From Alistipes excrementigallinarum (GTDB lineage Bacteria > Bacteroidota > Bacteroidia > Bacteroidales > Rikenellaceae): 64,000 nucleotides of DNA. Below are positions 42,188 through 52,449 of the stretch, piece after piece (within the stretch, counting starts at the first letter, position 1; each line of letters begins with the position of its first letter). Position numbers and translations under genes: made by a program. The notes beneath the pieces were generated by a model that saw only the letters and a list, made by a program, of their open reading frames with translations, was not told the origin of the DNA and ran no database searches. The stretch is taken from positions 1 through 64,000 of the forward strand of contig DXIP01000021.1 in the NCBI GenBank assembly GCA_019112825.1, given 5' to 3'.

Positions 42188-42947
42188 GGATGAAAAGGCG
42201 GCCGTGCGCAACCTGCAGGCCCTTCTGAAGGAGGTCGCTCCCAGCACCGAGGTCATCGACACGCTGGACAGCGTCACGGAGAGCGTCGCCTGGTTCGAGA
42301 GCCACGCGGCGCCCGACGTCGTCTTCATGGACATCCATCTGGCCGACGGCTCGGCCTTCGAGATTTTCGAACACGTGCGCATCGCCAGCCCCGTCATCTT
42401 CACCACGGCCTACGACGAGTATGCGCTGCGGGCCTTCAAGGTCAACAGCATCGACTACCTGCTCAAGCCCATCGGCGCGGCCGACCTCCGACGGGCGCTC
42501 GACAAGCTGGAGACGCTGCACGGCGCAGCCGGTGCCGGCGCGTCGGCCGCATCGGGCGAGTCGCTTGCCGAACTTATCCGCGGCCTGCAGCGGCAGGGCC
42601 ACTACAAGAGCCACTTCCTGATTCCCTGCAAGGGGGACAAGCTGCTGCCGCTGGCCGTCGAGCAGGTGCAGTACTTCTGCATCGCCGACGGGGTGACGAA
42701 GGCCGTCGTAAGCGACCGCGAGCGCTACGTGCTTCCCAACACGCTCGACGAGCTGACCGACAGCCTCGACCCGGCGCGCTTCTTCCGCGTCAACCGGCAG
42801 TACCTCATCTCGCGCGGCGCCGTGCAGGACATCGACCTGTGGTTCAACAACCGGCTGGCCATCAACCTCAAGGTGCCGACCGACGGCAAGATTCTGGTCA
42901 GCAAGCTCCGCGTCAACGACTTCAAGAACTGGTTCTCGGGCTCGTGA
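42168..42947 (+). CDS. LytTR-family response regulator
   Basis: A 259-residue regulator. The receiver domain has the acidic pair IEDEK, the phospho-Asp55 in VFMDIHLADG, and TTAYDEYALRAF plus LLKPIG. The C-terminal LytTR DNA-binding domain (about 150-255) contains VEQVQYFCIADGVTKAVVSD and FRVNRQYLISRGAVQDI. It is the partner of the overlapping kinase and ends 170 nt before a bidirectional terminator. Confidence 0.94.
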   Translation: MKALIIEDEKAAVRNLQALLKEVAPSTEVIDTLDSVTESVAWFESHAAPDVVFMDIHLADGSAFEIFEHVRIASPVIFTTAYDEYALRAFKVNSIDYLLKPIGAADLRRALDKLETLHGAAGAGASAASGESLAELIRGLQRQGHYKSHFLIPCKGDKLLPLAVEQVQYFCIADGVTKAVVSDRERYVLPNTLDELTDSLDPARFFRVNRQYLISRGAVQDIDLWFNNRLAINLKVPTDGKILVSKLRVNDFKNWFSGS

Positions 42948-43119
42948 CGGCGCCCGGCGCAGGCGGAAAACGGCCCCTGTCGCTCCGTCGCACAACACCG
43001 CCCCGCTACCCTGCCATCCAGCAGCCCCGTTCCCTCTACCCCGCGGCCACGCCACGCAATAACCTGAGCCGCCCGGCAGGCCCTCCCCGCAGCCGGCAAA
43101 ACGTCGGGCAACACGCAAC

Positions 43120-43157
43120 GAAACGCCCCGTGACGAGTATCCGTCACGGGGCGTTTC
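43120..43157. terminator. Bidirectional terminator between convergent operons
   Basis: GAAACGCCCCGTGACG (43120-43135) pairs perfectly with CGTCACGGGGCGTTTC (43142-43157): a 16-bp stem, 6-nt loop, with short T runs at both ends. It separates the rightward LytTR gene from the leftward ABC operon. Confidence 0.9.
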
Positions 43158-43178
43158 ATTCGATGCGCCGGGAGGGGG

Positions 43179-43865
<687 letters not shown>

Positions 43866-43919
43866 AACAGATATTTTTTAGTTTAGTTAAGTTTTACGAT
43901 TTCGGGGTTTGTATTCCGC

Positions 43920-46313
43920 CTATTCGGACTTGACCGATTCGGCGGGGTTCTCGTTGGCCGTACGCCACGAGCAGAAGGTCACCGTGGCAGCCGTAACGAG
44001 GAGCACCGCGGCGAGCGCCGCCACGGGAATCCACACCGTGAAGGGGGCGCGGTAGGCGAACGAGGCCATCCAGCGGTTGACAATCCAGAGGCTCAGCGGC
44101 AGGGCGATGACGAAGCAGATGACGACCATCCAGAGGTAGCGGCGGTTGAAGAGGCGGAGCACCTCGCCTGTGGTGGCCCCCATCACCTTGCGCACGGCCA
44201 CCTCGCGGCGGCGGTACTGCGTCTCGAACAGCACGATGCCGAAGACACCCATCAGGGCGATGACCACAGCCAGCACCGTGAAGAGCCCGACGACCGTCGC
44301 CAGACGCCGCTCCTTCGCATACTCGAAGCCCAGCTCCTCCTCGAAGGTGCGAATCTCGATGTCGCCCGGCGTCAGATGCGGGTCGGCCTCGGCGATGCAC
44401 TGCCGCATGTAGTCGGCCACCTCCGCGACGTTGGCCTCGGGACGGTAGCGCAGGTAGAGGACCCGCGATGAGCGCTGCGACCACTTATCGGGAACGACAT
44501 AGAAGACGAAGGGGATGATGCTGTACTGCATCGGCCGGAAGTTGAAGTCGGCGCAGACACCCACGAGCGGGTCCGTATCCAGGAATCCGCCGATTACGTC
44601 GTTCAGCTCGAGTTTGTATTCGTCGCGGGCCGTCTCGTTGCAAATCAGCATGCCGGTCTCCTTGTGCTCGTCCGATTCGAGGAAATCGCGGCCGTCGACA
44701 ATGGGGATACCCATCATCTTGAGGAAGTTCCACCGCACGATATAGGCCTGCAGGGCGATAGCTTCATCCTTGTACCGGCGGCCCCAACCCATGCGGCTTA
44801 CATTCACCAACTGTCCTTCAGCCGCCGTGACGTCGACCACGCGCGGGTCGGCCAGCAGCCGGCTACGCAGGGCATCATAGCTCTGTGCCGCCTTTCCGGA
44901 GAGCTGTGCAGCCATCAGGTTGCGGCGGTCGAAGCCCATATCCTGATGCAGCATGAAGTTGTGCTGGCGGAGGATGAATCCCGTGGCGATGATGAGCCCC
45001 ATCGAGATGGTGAACTGGAAGCCCAGCAGCAGCGTGCGCAGCCGCCGGCCGCCGGCCGTACCGGAGAACGACCCCTTGACCACCATGGCGGGCGGGAACG
45101 AGGTGATGTACCATGCCGGATAGAGGCTCGCCACAAGGGCCATGACCACCGCCACGGCGAGCAGGATGCCGATGACCGGGAGGTTCTGCGCCACGCTCAG
45201 CGATGCGGAGATGTAGCTGGCCAGCTCGGTGCCCTGGATGGCGAAGGAGAGGTACCAGGCCAGCAGCAGGGCGATGAGGACCAGCCCCACGGCCTCGAAG
45301 ACGAAGCTGAAGCGCAGCGAGGAGTTCGGGGCGCCGAAGACCTTGAAGGTGTTGACCGTACGGATACGGACGGGCACCAGCGCCAGGAAGAAGTTGACGA
45401 AGTTGATGAAGGCCAGCGCAATGACCAGCAGGGCGATACCCAGCAGCGTGTAGGTCGTCACGAGCGACCCCTGCGCGCACGGCACGCGGCTGTCGGGCTC
45501 GAAGTAGAGGTCGCGGATGCACGACAGACGGACGGGGGCCGTGTCGAGATGCCCATCCTCGTTTGCCGCGCTGGGATTCATCTCGATGAAGAATTTTTCC
45601 CATCCATCGGCTATCGCTCCGGGGTCGGCTCCGGGCTGGAGCCGGACGTAGTAGTTGTAGCTCCACTCCGAAGGGTCGTCGAGCGACTTATCGCCCAAAT
45701 CCATGGCCATGTGGCACTTGCTCATCAACGAGTTCTGGGGAAAATCCTCGAAGATGGCCACCACCTCACGGGCGTTCTCGGCCGAGGGCTGGTCGATGTT
45801 GCACCAGAGCATGTCGCCGACGCCGACACCGAGCTGTTCGGCCGTCGAGCGCGAAATGATGACGCTCTGCGCCCGTTTCAGCTCGTGAACGTCGCCCGCG
45901 ACGGGCTTAAAGTCGAAGATGTCGAGCATCGGCAGCGAGATGGAGCCCGCATAGATGTTGTTGAAGCGGTCATACCCCATCTTCGAAGCATTCTCGCGCA
46001 GCACGGTCATGGGGCCGAAGCCGCCCCAGGAGCAGCCGCCGGCCTCGATGGCCGAGGTCGAGGAGATGAGCCGCTCGGAGAGAGGCCTGCTGAGCCATGC
46101 CTGCCACCTGCCCGGAGTGTACCAGTCGGTGGTTTCAATCAGATAGATGCGCTCCGAATCGGGAAGCGTGCGGTTGTAGGTGAGCTCCCAGCGCACCTGC
46201 GCCAGAATGATGTAGCAGGCCGTAAAGGCGAGCGTCAGACCCACGATGTTGAGCAGCGACGAAGCCTTGTATCGCCGCAACGTGGTGAGGAAGTTTCTCA
46301 ATGCGATTTTCAT
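43920..46313 (-). CDS. FtsX/MacB-type ABC transporter permease (copy 3)
   Basis: A 797-residue permease. One N-terminal TM helix (LLNIVGLTLAFTACYIILAQ) precedes a large periplasmic MacB-type domain, a central TM trio, a second periplasmic domain and a C-terminal FtsX block (VVIALMGVFGIVLFETQYRR). The ends are very similar to those of the next permease: MKIALRNFLTTLRRYKASSL at the start, and ANENPAESVKSE at the end. The middles are divergent. Eighteen nucleotides separate the two genes. Probably part of a tripartite efflux system with the HlyD-like and TolC proteins of the operon. Confidence 0.92.
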   Translation of the reverse strand: MKIALRNFLTTLRRYKASSLLNIVGLTLAFTACYIILAQVRWELTYNRTLPDSERIYLIETTDWYTPGRWQAWLSRPLSERLISSTSAIEAGGCSWGGFGPMTVLRENASKMGYDRFNNIYAGSISLPMLDIFDFKPVAGDVHELKRAQSVIISRSTAEQLGVGVGDMLWCNIDQPSAENAREVVAIFEDFPQNSLMSKCHMAMDLGDKSLDDPSEWSYNYYVRLQPGADPGAIADGWEKFFIEMNPSAANEDGHLDTAPVRLSCIRDLYFEPDSRVPCAQGSLVTTYTLLGIALLVIALAFINFVNFFLALVPVRIRTVNTFKVFGAPNSSLRFSFVFEAVGLVLIALLLAWYLSFAIQGTELASYISASLSVAQNLPVIGILLAVAVVMALVASLYPAWYITSFPPAMVVKGSFSGTAGGRRLRTLLLGFQFTISMGLIIATGFILRQHNFMLHQDMGFDRRNLMAAQLSGKAAQSYDALRSRLLADPRVVDVTAAEGQLVNVSRMGWGRRYKDEAIALQAYIVRWNFLKMMGIPIVDGRDFLESDEHKETGMLICNETARDEYKLELNDVIGGFLDTDPLVGVCADFNFRPMQYSIIPFVFYVVPDKWSQRSSRVLYLRYRPEANVAEVADYMRQCIAEADPHLTPGDIEIRTFEEELGFEYAKERRLATVVGLFTVLAVVIALMGVFGIVLFETQYRRREVAVRKVMGATTGEVLRLFNRRYLWMVVICFVIALPLSLWIVNRWMASFAYRAPFTVWIPVAALAAVLLVTAATVTFCSWRTANENPAESVKSE

Positions 46314-46330
46314 ATACAGCGGTATTTTGA

Positions 46331-48730
46331 TTATTCAGTTTTCACGCAGTCGGCGGGATTCTCGTTGGCCGTGCGCCACGAGCAGAAGGTGACGGTGGCA
46401 ACCGTGACGGCAAGCACCACGACATAGGCCGCGGCGAAGAGCCACCAGTGCAGCGGCACGCGGTAGGCAAACGCACCCAGCCAGCGGTCGACGGCCCAGT
46501 AGCCCACCGGCGCGGCGATGAGGAAGCAGACCGTAACGAGCAGGACGTAGCGGCGGTTGAAGAGGCGGAGCACCTCCTGCGTGGTGGCGCCCATCACCTT
46601 GCGGATGGCCACCTCGCGGCGGCGGTGCTGCGTCTCGAAGAGCACGATGCCGAAGACGCCCATCAGGGCGATGACAACGGCCAGCACCGTGAAGAGCCCC
46701 ACGATGGTCGTAATGCGCCGCTCGCGGGCGTACTGGGCATTGATATCCTCGTCCAGGAAGCGAATCTCGAGCGGTTCGCAATCGGGGTCGAGACGTTCGA
46801 CGCACCTCCGGATATGGTCGCAGACCGCCTCGAAATCGGCTCCGGCGGCCATGCGCACAAAGAAATACTCCATGTCGCCCGGGATGGTCACGAAGGCGAA
46901 CGGTGCGACGGGATACTGCAGCGGCCGGAAGTGGAAATCGGGACAGATGCCGACCACATTGCCGTCGTCGAGCCGGAATCCGAGCCCGGCACCCTTTCGG
47001 GCGAGCAGGTCGTTGACGATGTAGTGCAGCGTCGTGTCGCGGTCGTATCCGGGCTTGAAGTCTTCGCCGGCGATGACCGGAATGCCCAGCACGTCGAGGA
47101 AGTTGCTGCGCACCGGACGCACGTGAATCATCACCTCTTCGCCGGCGACCTCCCGTCCCCAGAGCGAGAGGTTTCCGGCGACGAGCGGGCCCTGGCCCGC
47201 GGTAACGCCGACAATCTGCGGATTCTGCTCGAGGGCCGAGGCAAACTCTTCGAAGCGGTCGGCACGGACCAGTCGCTGCGAAGCGGTCCGGAAGGTCAAC
47301 ACCCGCTCGTGGTTGAATCCCAGGTCGTAGCGGCGGACGTAACGCTGCTGCAGGAGCGTAAAGGCCGAGAAGACAATCAGCGCGATGGAGATGGTGAACT
47401 GCACGCCGAGCAGCGCCGTGCGGAAGCGGCGTCCGGCCGTCGAACCGACGAACGACCCTTTGGCGGCCATCGCCGGGTTGAACGAGGTGATGTACCACGC
47501 CGGGAAGCTGCCGGCGACGAGCGCCGCAACGAGCGAGATGCCCAGCGAGATGGCCAGCACCGGGAGGTTGTCGCCCAGAGCGAGCGAGCTGCTGACATAC
47601 GACGCGAACTCGGAGCCCTTCAGCGCCACGGCGACATACCAGGCGCAGAGCTGAGCGATGAGGACGAATCCGAGGGCCTCGAACAGAAAGCTGAAGCGCA
47701 GCGAGCGGGTCGGGGCGCCGAAGACCTTGAAGATGTTGACCGCCCGCAGCCGCACGGGGACGAGGGCGAAGAAGAAGTTGACGAAGTTAATCAGCGCAAT
47801 GAGGATGACGAGCACCGCCACGCTCAGCAGCGCGTAGGTCAACGTTGTGGAGCCGCCGGGGAAGGTGCCCATGCCGTCGAAGACCCGACGGTCGAAATAG
47901 ATTCCATCGAGCGGCACGAGCAGGCAGTCGCACGGGTCCTCCATCTCCTCCTCGGTCAGCTCCTCGCCCCAGATGGGGGCCATGCGCTCCATGTAGTCGC
48001 GGTAGTTCTTCCGGTGAATCTGCTCCCAGCGGCGGGCCAGGACGTCGGGGTCGGCCCCCGCATGCAGGCGGACGAAGTAGCAGTCGTTCCAGTAGGAGGG
48101 GGTCATGTCCCGGTCGCCGACATCGGTCACGGCGACGATGTGCGCGAAGGAGCTGTTCGCGGGGAAATCCTCGTAGAGGGCCACCACCTCGTGCTGCGTA
48201 TCGACACGTTTCTCCTCTTGGTCGCCGAGCCAGAGGATGTCGCCTGCATGCACGCCGAGCCGCGCGGCCTGCGAGCGCGAGAGGGCGATGCTGTTGGGCT
48301 GACTGAGCGCTGCGAGATTCCCCTCGACGGTGCGCAGCCCCACGGTCTCGAGAAAACCCTTCGAGACGGTGTTGAGCGACATCCGGAAACGGAGGAACTC
48401 GCCGTGGCGCTTTACCCACACGGGTTGGTCCCAGCGCCAGGGGCGAATGCAGCCGCCGGCCTCAATCTCGGGTGAGCCGGCGATGAGCTGTTCGCCGTCG
48501 GGACGTGTCGAGCAGATTGAGTATCCCGTTTCGTCGAACGGCGAGCGGGGGGCCACCAGATAGATGCGTTCGGCCTCAGGGATGGCGCGGTTGAAGGTGA
48601 GCTCCCAGCGCACCTGCACCAGAATGACGTAGAAGGCCGTGAAGGCAAGCGTCAGTCCGACGATGTTGAGCAGCGACGAAGCCTTGTAGCGCCGCAGCGT
48701 GGTGAGGAAGTTATGAAGGGCGATTTTCAT
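46331..48730 (-). CDS. FtsX/MacB-type ABC transporter permease (copy 2)
   Basis: A 799-residue permease with the same layout as the neighbour at 43920. N-terminus: MKIALHNFLTTLRRYKASSL. FtsX block: VVIALMGVFGIVLFETQHRR, then REVAIRKVMGATTQEVLRLF. C-terminus: ANENPADCVKTE. The start at 48730 was chosen because conserved sequence begins there; upstream codons overlap the preceding gene. The periplasmic domains differ strongly from copy 3, so the pair looks like a tandem duplication with diverged substrate-contact domains, or one whose ends are kept alike by gene conversion. Confidence 0.92.
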   Translation of the reverse strand: MKIALHNFLTTLRRYKASSLLNIVGLTLAFTAFYVILVQVRWELTFNRAIPEAERIYLVAPRSPFDETGYSICSTRPDGEQLIAGSPEIEAGGCIRPWRWDQPVWVKRHGEFLRFRMSLNTVSKGFLETVGLRTVEGNLAALSQPNSIALSRSQAARLGVHAGDILWLGDQEEKRVDTQHEVVALYEDFPANSSFAHIVAVTDVGDRDMTPSYWNDCYFVRLHAGADPDVLARRWEQIHRKNYRDYMERMAPIWGEELTEEEMEDPCDCLLVPLDGIYFDRRVFDGMGTFPGGSTTLTYALLSVAVLVILIALINFVNFFFALVPVRLRAVNIFKVFGAPTRSLRFSFLFEALGFVLIAQLCAWYVAVALKGSEFASYVSSSLALGDNLPVLAISLGISLVAALVAGSFPAWYITSFNPAMAAKGSFVGSTAGRRFRTALLGVQFTISIALIVFSAFTLLQQRYVRRYDLGFNHERVLTFRTASQRLVRADRFEEFASALEQNPQIVGVTAGQGPLVAGNLSLWGREVAGEEVMIHVRPVRSNFLDVLGIPVIAGEDFKPGYDRDTTLHYIVNDLLARKGAGLGFRLDDGNVVGICPDFHFRPLQYPVAPFAFVTIPGDMEYFFVRMAAGADFEAVCDHIRRCVERLDPDCEPLEIRFLDEDINAQYARERRITTIVGLFTVLAVVIALMGVFGIVLFETQHRRREVAIRKVMGATTQEVLRLFNRRYVLLVTVCFLIAAPVGYWAVDRWLGAFAYRVPLHWWLFAAAYVVVLAVTVATVTFCSWRTANENPADCVKTE

Positions 48731-48744
48731 GGAAACGGGTTCAA

Positions 48745-51135
48745 TCAGTTCTTGAGCGATTCGACGGGGTCGGCATCGGCGGCGCGACGGCTCTGCCATC
48801 CAACCGAAAGCAGCGCCACAACCGCAGCAAAAAGGCCGGCGGCGAGGAAAATCCATGGCGAGAGGGCGATGCGCACGCTGTACTCCTCCAGCCAGCGCCG
48901 GAGCCCCCAGACGGCAATTGGCACGGCGATGACGAAGGCCACGCCCACGAGCGCCATGAAGCTGCGCACAAGACGCGTGAGCATCTCACGGCGCGAGGCC
49001 CCGAAGACGCGGCGCACGGCAATCTCCTGCCGTTTCTGCTGGATGTAGTAGGCCGCCATGGCGAAAAGCCCCAGCGAGGAGATGAGCAGCGCCACGAGGG
49101 TGAAAATTCCGACAATGTGCAGCAGGCGCCGCTGTGCCGCGAAGTCGTCGGCAATCTCATCGGTGACGTAACGCCCCGTGAAGGTGGCGCCGTCGGTCGT
49201 CCGCTGGAAGAGCTCCTCGACGGCCCGGTAGGCTGCGGCGTGGTCCCTGCCGGTCTTCACCAGAATGTTCCAGGGCTGGAAGTCGTCGGGGTTCTTCACC
49301 ACGCGCAGCAGCACCGAGGTCGGGGCATCGAGCGCCGAACCGACCTGAAAGTCGCGGTAGATGCCCGCAATGACAATCGGTTGGGAGAGGTTCTCACCCA
49401 CCTTGAATTCGGGTGCATCCTCCGCGATGCCCAGTTCGCGCAGGGCGTACTGGTTGATGTACCAGACATTCGAAGCCCAGAAATTCCGCGACGCGGCACT
49501 TCCGTCCGCATCGGCCACGTGGTTGTCGCGCAGCCGTTCGAGCCCCAGCATGCGGAAGTAGGTCGAGTCGCCGATAAAGACCTGGAACGAGACCATCCGG
49601 TCGGCGCCATACTGGAAGGTATTGTTGTTGCCGCGGTCGTGGGGCGTGCCGCATCCGAGGCCGACCGCCTCGACCTCGGGCAGCGAGTGCAGCGCGTCGC
49701 AGAAGGGACGCATTGCGCTCCGGTCGGGAAAGATTTCGATTTCGATATTGAGGATGTCGCGCGTCTCGTAGCCCAGCGGGGCATTTACCAGATGGCGGAT
49801 TTGGAGCCCGATGGCAATTGATGCGGCAAGAAGTGCTATTGTAATGACATTTTGCAGGGCGATGAGCACCCGTCCGTAAACCGTCTTGGCATGGCGGCGG
49901 AAGGTGCCGCGCACGATGTCGATGGGTTGATAGCGCGCCACGAGCAGCGCCGGAACCAATCCCGAAATCACACCCAGCACGGCAACGGCCAGCAGGCACC
50001 AGCCCGCAACCGGCACCGAGAAGTCGTTCCAGACGGCGACCTTCGTGCCGAGGAGTTGCGAGGCCCACGGAACGAAAAGTTCCGCAATGCACGAGGCGAT
50101 GAGCAGCGCGGCGGCGCAGAAGAGCGTCGATTCGAGCATCCACTTGAGGAAGATGTTGCCGCGCGAGGCGCCGAGCAGCCGTCGGGCAGCCATCTCGCGG
50201 GCCCGGAATCCGGCCTGCGCCACCGTGAGGTTGATGTAGTTCATCACGGCGAAGACGAGCACCACAAGCCCCACGCCCAGCAGGATGAAGAGGAACGACC
50301 GGCTGCCGTGAGCCAGTCGGTAGGTGTTGTTGGTCGGCTCGAAATAGAGTTGGCGCAGCGGGATGAGCCGCACCTGCTGGACGACATTGCCTATATAGGG
50401 CCAATAAATCTCCTTGAAGAAGGCGAGCATGTCGGGGACCTTGGCCTGCAGGTTGGCCCCCTTGCGGGCGAGCAGGAACGTAACGCCGGCCCCGCTGTTG
50501 GACATGCGTTCGCCGTTGGCCGCATTGGTCTCGGTGATACGCTCGGCGCGCATGATGATGTCGGCCGCAGGAATCGTCGAGCGCTCGATGTCGCGCATGA
50601 CGCCGCTGACGACATAGACGCGCTCGTCGTTGTCCACGCGGAGCGTCTGACCCAGCGGGTTGAATGTCCCGAAGACCTTGCGGGCGAACGACTCCGAAAG
50701 GACGACGTTTTCGCGGGCGGCAAGCGCTTCTTCGCGCGAGCCTTCGAGCAGCGTGAAATCGAACATCCGGAAGAAGGTCGTATCGGCATAGAGTACCGAG
50801 GCGAGGAACTTCTGCCGGCCAATCTCCACGGGGGTCGTACCCGCATCCGAATCTTCGAAGAAGGCCACCGAACAGGTCGATTCAATCTCGGGATAGCGGT
50901 CTCGCAGATGCTTCTGGAGGTAGTAGCCGCTGGCCACCGACTCCTCGGAGCAGACGGCATAGATGCGGTCGGCCTTGGTATGGTAGTTGTCGACCGTGAG
51001 CTGACGGGCCGTGTAGTCGGCCACAAGCAGCACGAAGGCCAGCGCCAGAGCCAGTCCGATGAAGTTGACGGCCGTGTAGAGGCGGTTGCGGCTCAGGAAG
51101 GTGAACCACGAGCGGATATCGAGTTGGCGGAACAT
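48745..51135 (-). CDS. FtsX/MacB-type ABC transporter permease (copy 1)
   Basis: A 796-residue permease, more distant from the other two. N-terminus: MFRQLDIRSWFTFLSRNRLY, then TAVNFIGLALALAFVLLVAD. Middle TM block: GVGLVVLVFAVMNYINLTVA. C-terminal FtsX block: SSLGLFAMAAYYIQQKRQEI, then AVRRVFGASRREML. The ATG at 51135 is preferred to a TTG at 51144. It follows the adaptor gene by 15 nt. Three permeases with one ATPase implies either alternative heterodimers or different cargo. Confidence 0.92.
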   Translation of the reverse strand: MFRQLDIRSWFTFLSRNRLYTAVNFIGLALALAFVLLVADYTARQLTVDNYHTKADRIYAVCSEESVASGYYLQKHLRDRYPEIESTCSVAFFEDSDAGTTPVEIGRQKFLASVLYADTTFFRMFDFTLLEGSREEALAARENVVLSESFARKVFGTFNPLGQTLRVDNDERVYVVSGVMRDIERSTIPAADIIMRAERITETNAANGERMSNSGAGVTFLLARKGANLQAKVPDMLAFFKEIYWPYIGNVVQQVRLIPLRQLYFEPTNNTYRLAHGSRSFLFILLGVGLVVLVFAVMNYINLTVAQAGFRAREMAARRLLGASRGNIFLKWMLESTLFCAAALLIASCIAELFVPWASQLLGTKVAVWNDFSVPVAGWCLLAVAVLGVISGLVPALLVARYQPIDIVRGTFRRHAKTVYGRVLIALQNVITIALLAASIAIGLQIRHLVNAPLGYETRDILNIEIEIFPDRSAMRPFCDALHSLPEVEAVGLGCGTPHDRGNNNTFQYGADRMVSFQVFIGDSTYFRMLGLERLRDNHVADADGSAASRNFWASNVWYINQYALRELGIAEDAPEFKVGENLSQPIVIAGIYRDFQVGSALDAPTSVLLRVVKNPDDFQPWNILVKTGRDHAAAYRAVEELFQRTTDGATFTGRYVTDEIADDFAAQRRLLHIVGIFTLVALLISSLGLFAMAAYYIQQKRQEIAVRRVFGASRREMLTRLVRSFMALVGVAFVIAVPIAVWGLRRWLEEYSVRIALSPWIFLAAGLFAAVVALLSVGWQSRRAADADPVESLKN

Positions 51136-51150
51136 CTGCAACAACGATTA

Positions 51151-52413
51151 TTACTTGTTGAGAATCAGCACGTCGTTGTCACCGTAGTTCTCGTAGCCCG
51201 AGACGATGACCCGCTCGCCCGGCTCCAGCCCTTCGAGCACCTCGTAGTACTGCGGGTTCTGACGTCCGATGCGAATCTGACGCTTGTAGGCCCGGTCGCC
51301 CTCGGGGGCCAGCACGTAAATCCAGGCGCCGCCCGTCGACTGGTAGAACGAGCCGCGGGGGATGATGACCGCATCGGTCGGCTGTCCCAGCTCGAGGTGC
51401 AGGTAGTAGGTCTGGCCGCTGCGGATGTTGCGCGGATGGGCCCCCACGAAGGTGAAGTCGGCGCGGAACTGACCGTTGCGCACCTCGGGATAGACCTTCC
51501 TCAGACGCATCGTGAAGGCGGTGTCCTGCCGCTCGAAGGTGGCATCGAGCCCCGCACGCACGCGGTCGATGTAGCTCTCGTCAATCTGCGCCTCGACCTT
51601 GTAGTCCGACAGGTCGTTCACCTGGCCGATTTTCTGTCCCGAGGTGACCGACTGTCCCAGCACGACGTCGAGCAGCCCCACCTCGCCGTCAATCGGCGAC
51701 TTGACCTGCAGGTTGCCGATGCGCTGGCGGATGAGCTCCATGTTGCGCTTCATGTTGGCCAGGTTGTCCTCCATCTGCTCAATCTGCACCGTGCGGTAGA
51801 GCGAATCCTGCACCTGCCGCTCGATGTTCAGCTCGCGCTTCTTGGCGGCCAGCTCGTAGTCCTCCTTCGACTGGAGCCAATCCTCGCGGGCTATGAGGTT
51901 GTTGCGGTAGAGTTCCTCGTTCTGCTGCCAGGTGCGGCGCTTGCGCTCGACGTCGAGGTCCAGCTGCACCTTGTCGAGCCGCAGGTCGAGCTTCTGCTGC
52001 TCCATCGATATGAGCGTGTTGCGCAGGATGTTCTGCTTCTCGGCCAGCTCGGCCTCGCTGTTGAGAATCTCGAGCGTGAGCGACGTGTTGCTCAGCTCCA
52101 CGAGCACGTCGCCCTTGTGGACCGAGGCACCCTCCTCGACCACGAGCCGCTCGACGACGCCCGCCTCTAGGGGACTCAACTGCACGGTCGTGATGGGCTG
52201 CACCTGCCCCGTGACGCGGATGTAGTCGTTGAACTCGCCGCGGGCGACCTCGCCCACCGAGATGGTGCGGGCGTCGATGCGCAGCCTCGAAGAGTTGCCG
52301 CGCACGAGCAGCCAGACGACGAAGATGAGGAGCACGGCTCCTGCGAGATAGGGAATGCCCCGTTTGGTGAAGAGGGCACGCAGCCCCTTTTTCTTTTCAA
52401 TGCGAATATCCAT
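51151..52413 (-). CDS. HlyD/MacA-type periplasmic adaptor
   Basis: A 420-residue membrane-fusion protein. One N-terminal TM anchor (IPYLAGAVLLIFVVWLLVRG) follows MDIRIEKKKGLRALFTKR. The lipoyl half-motif VERLVVEEGASVHKGDVLVE, a long coiled-coil hairpin (about 115-235), the second lipoyl half VKSPIDGEVGLLDVVLGQSV, and a beta-barrel with HPRNIRSGQTYYLHLELGQP complete the fold. ATG at 52413 was chosen over an upstream TTG. It links the ABC permeases to the TolC-like channel encoded immediately upstream. Confidence 0.94.
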   Translation of the reverse strand: MDIRIEKKKGLRALFTKRGIPYLAGAVLLIFVVWLLVRGNSSRLRIDARTISVGEVARGEFNDYIRVTGQVQPITTVQLSPLEAGVVERLVVEEGASVHKGDVLVELSNTSLTLEILNSEAELAEKQNILRNTLISMEQQKLDLRLDKVQLDLDVERKRRTWQQNEELYRNNLIAREDWLQSKEDYELAAKKRELNIERQVQDSLYRTVQIEQMEDNLANMKRNMELIRQRIGNLQVKSPIDGEVGLLDVVLGQSVTSGQKIGQVNDLSDYKVEAQIDESYIDRVRAGLDATFERQDTAFTMRLRKVYPEVRNGQFRADFTFVGAHPRNIRSGQTYYLHLELGQPTDAVIIPRGSFYQSTGGAWIYVLAPEGDRAYKRQIRIGRQNPQYYEVLEGLEPGERVIVSGYENYGDNDVLILNK

Positions 52414-52449
52414 GGTGTGTATCGGTTTTTTCAATCTGTGGGATTCGGG

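Noticed and set aside
38687..42406. A 1239-codon open frame on the minus strand opposite the RND operon
   Set aside because: Antisense to the pump, adaptor and kinase genes, with low-complexity Arg/Leu/Val composition.
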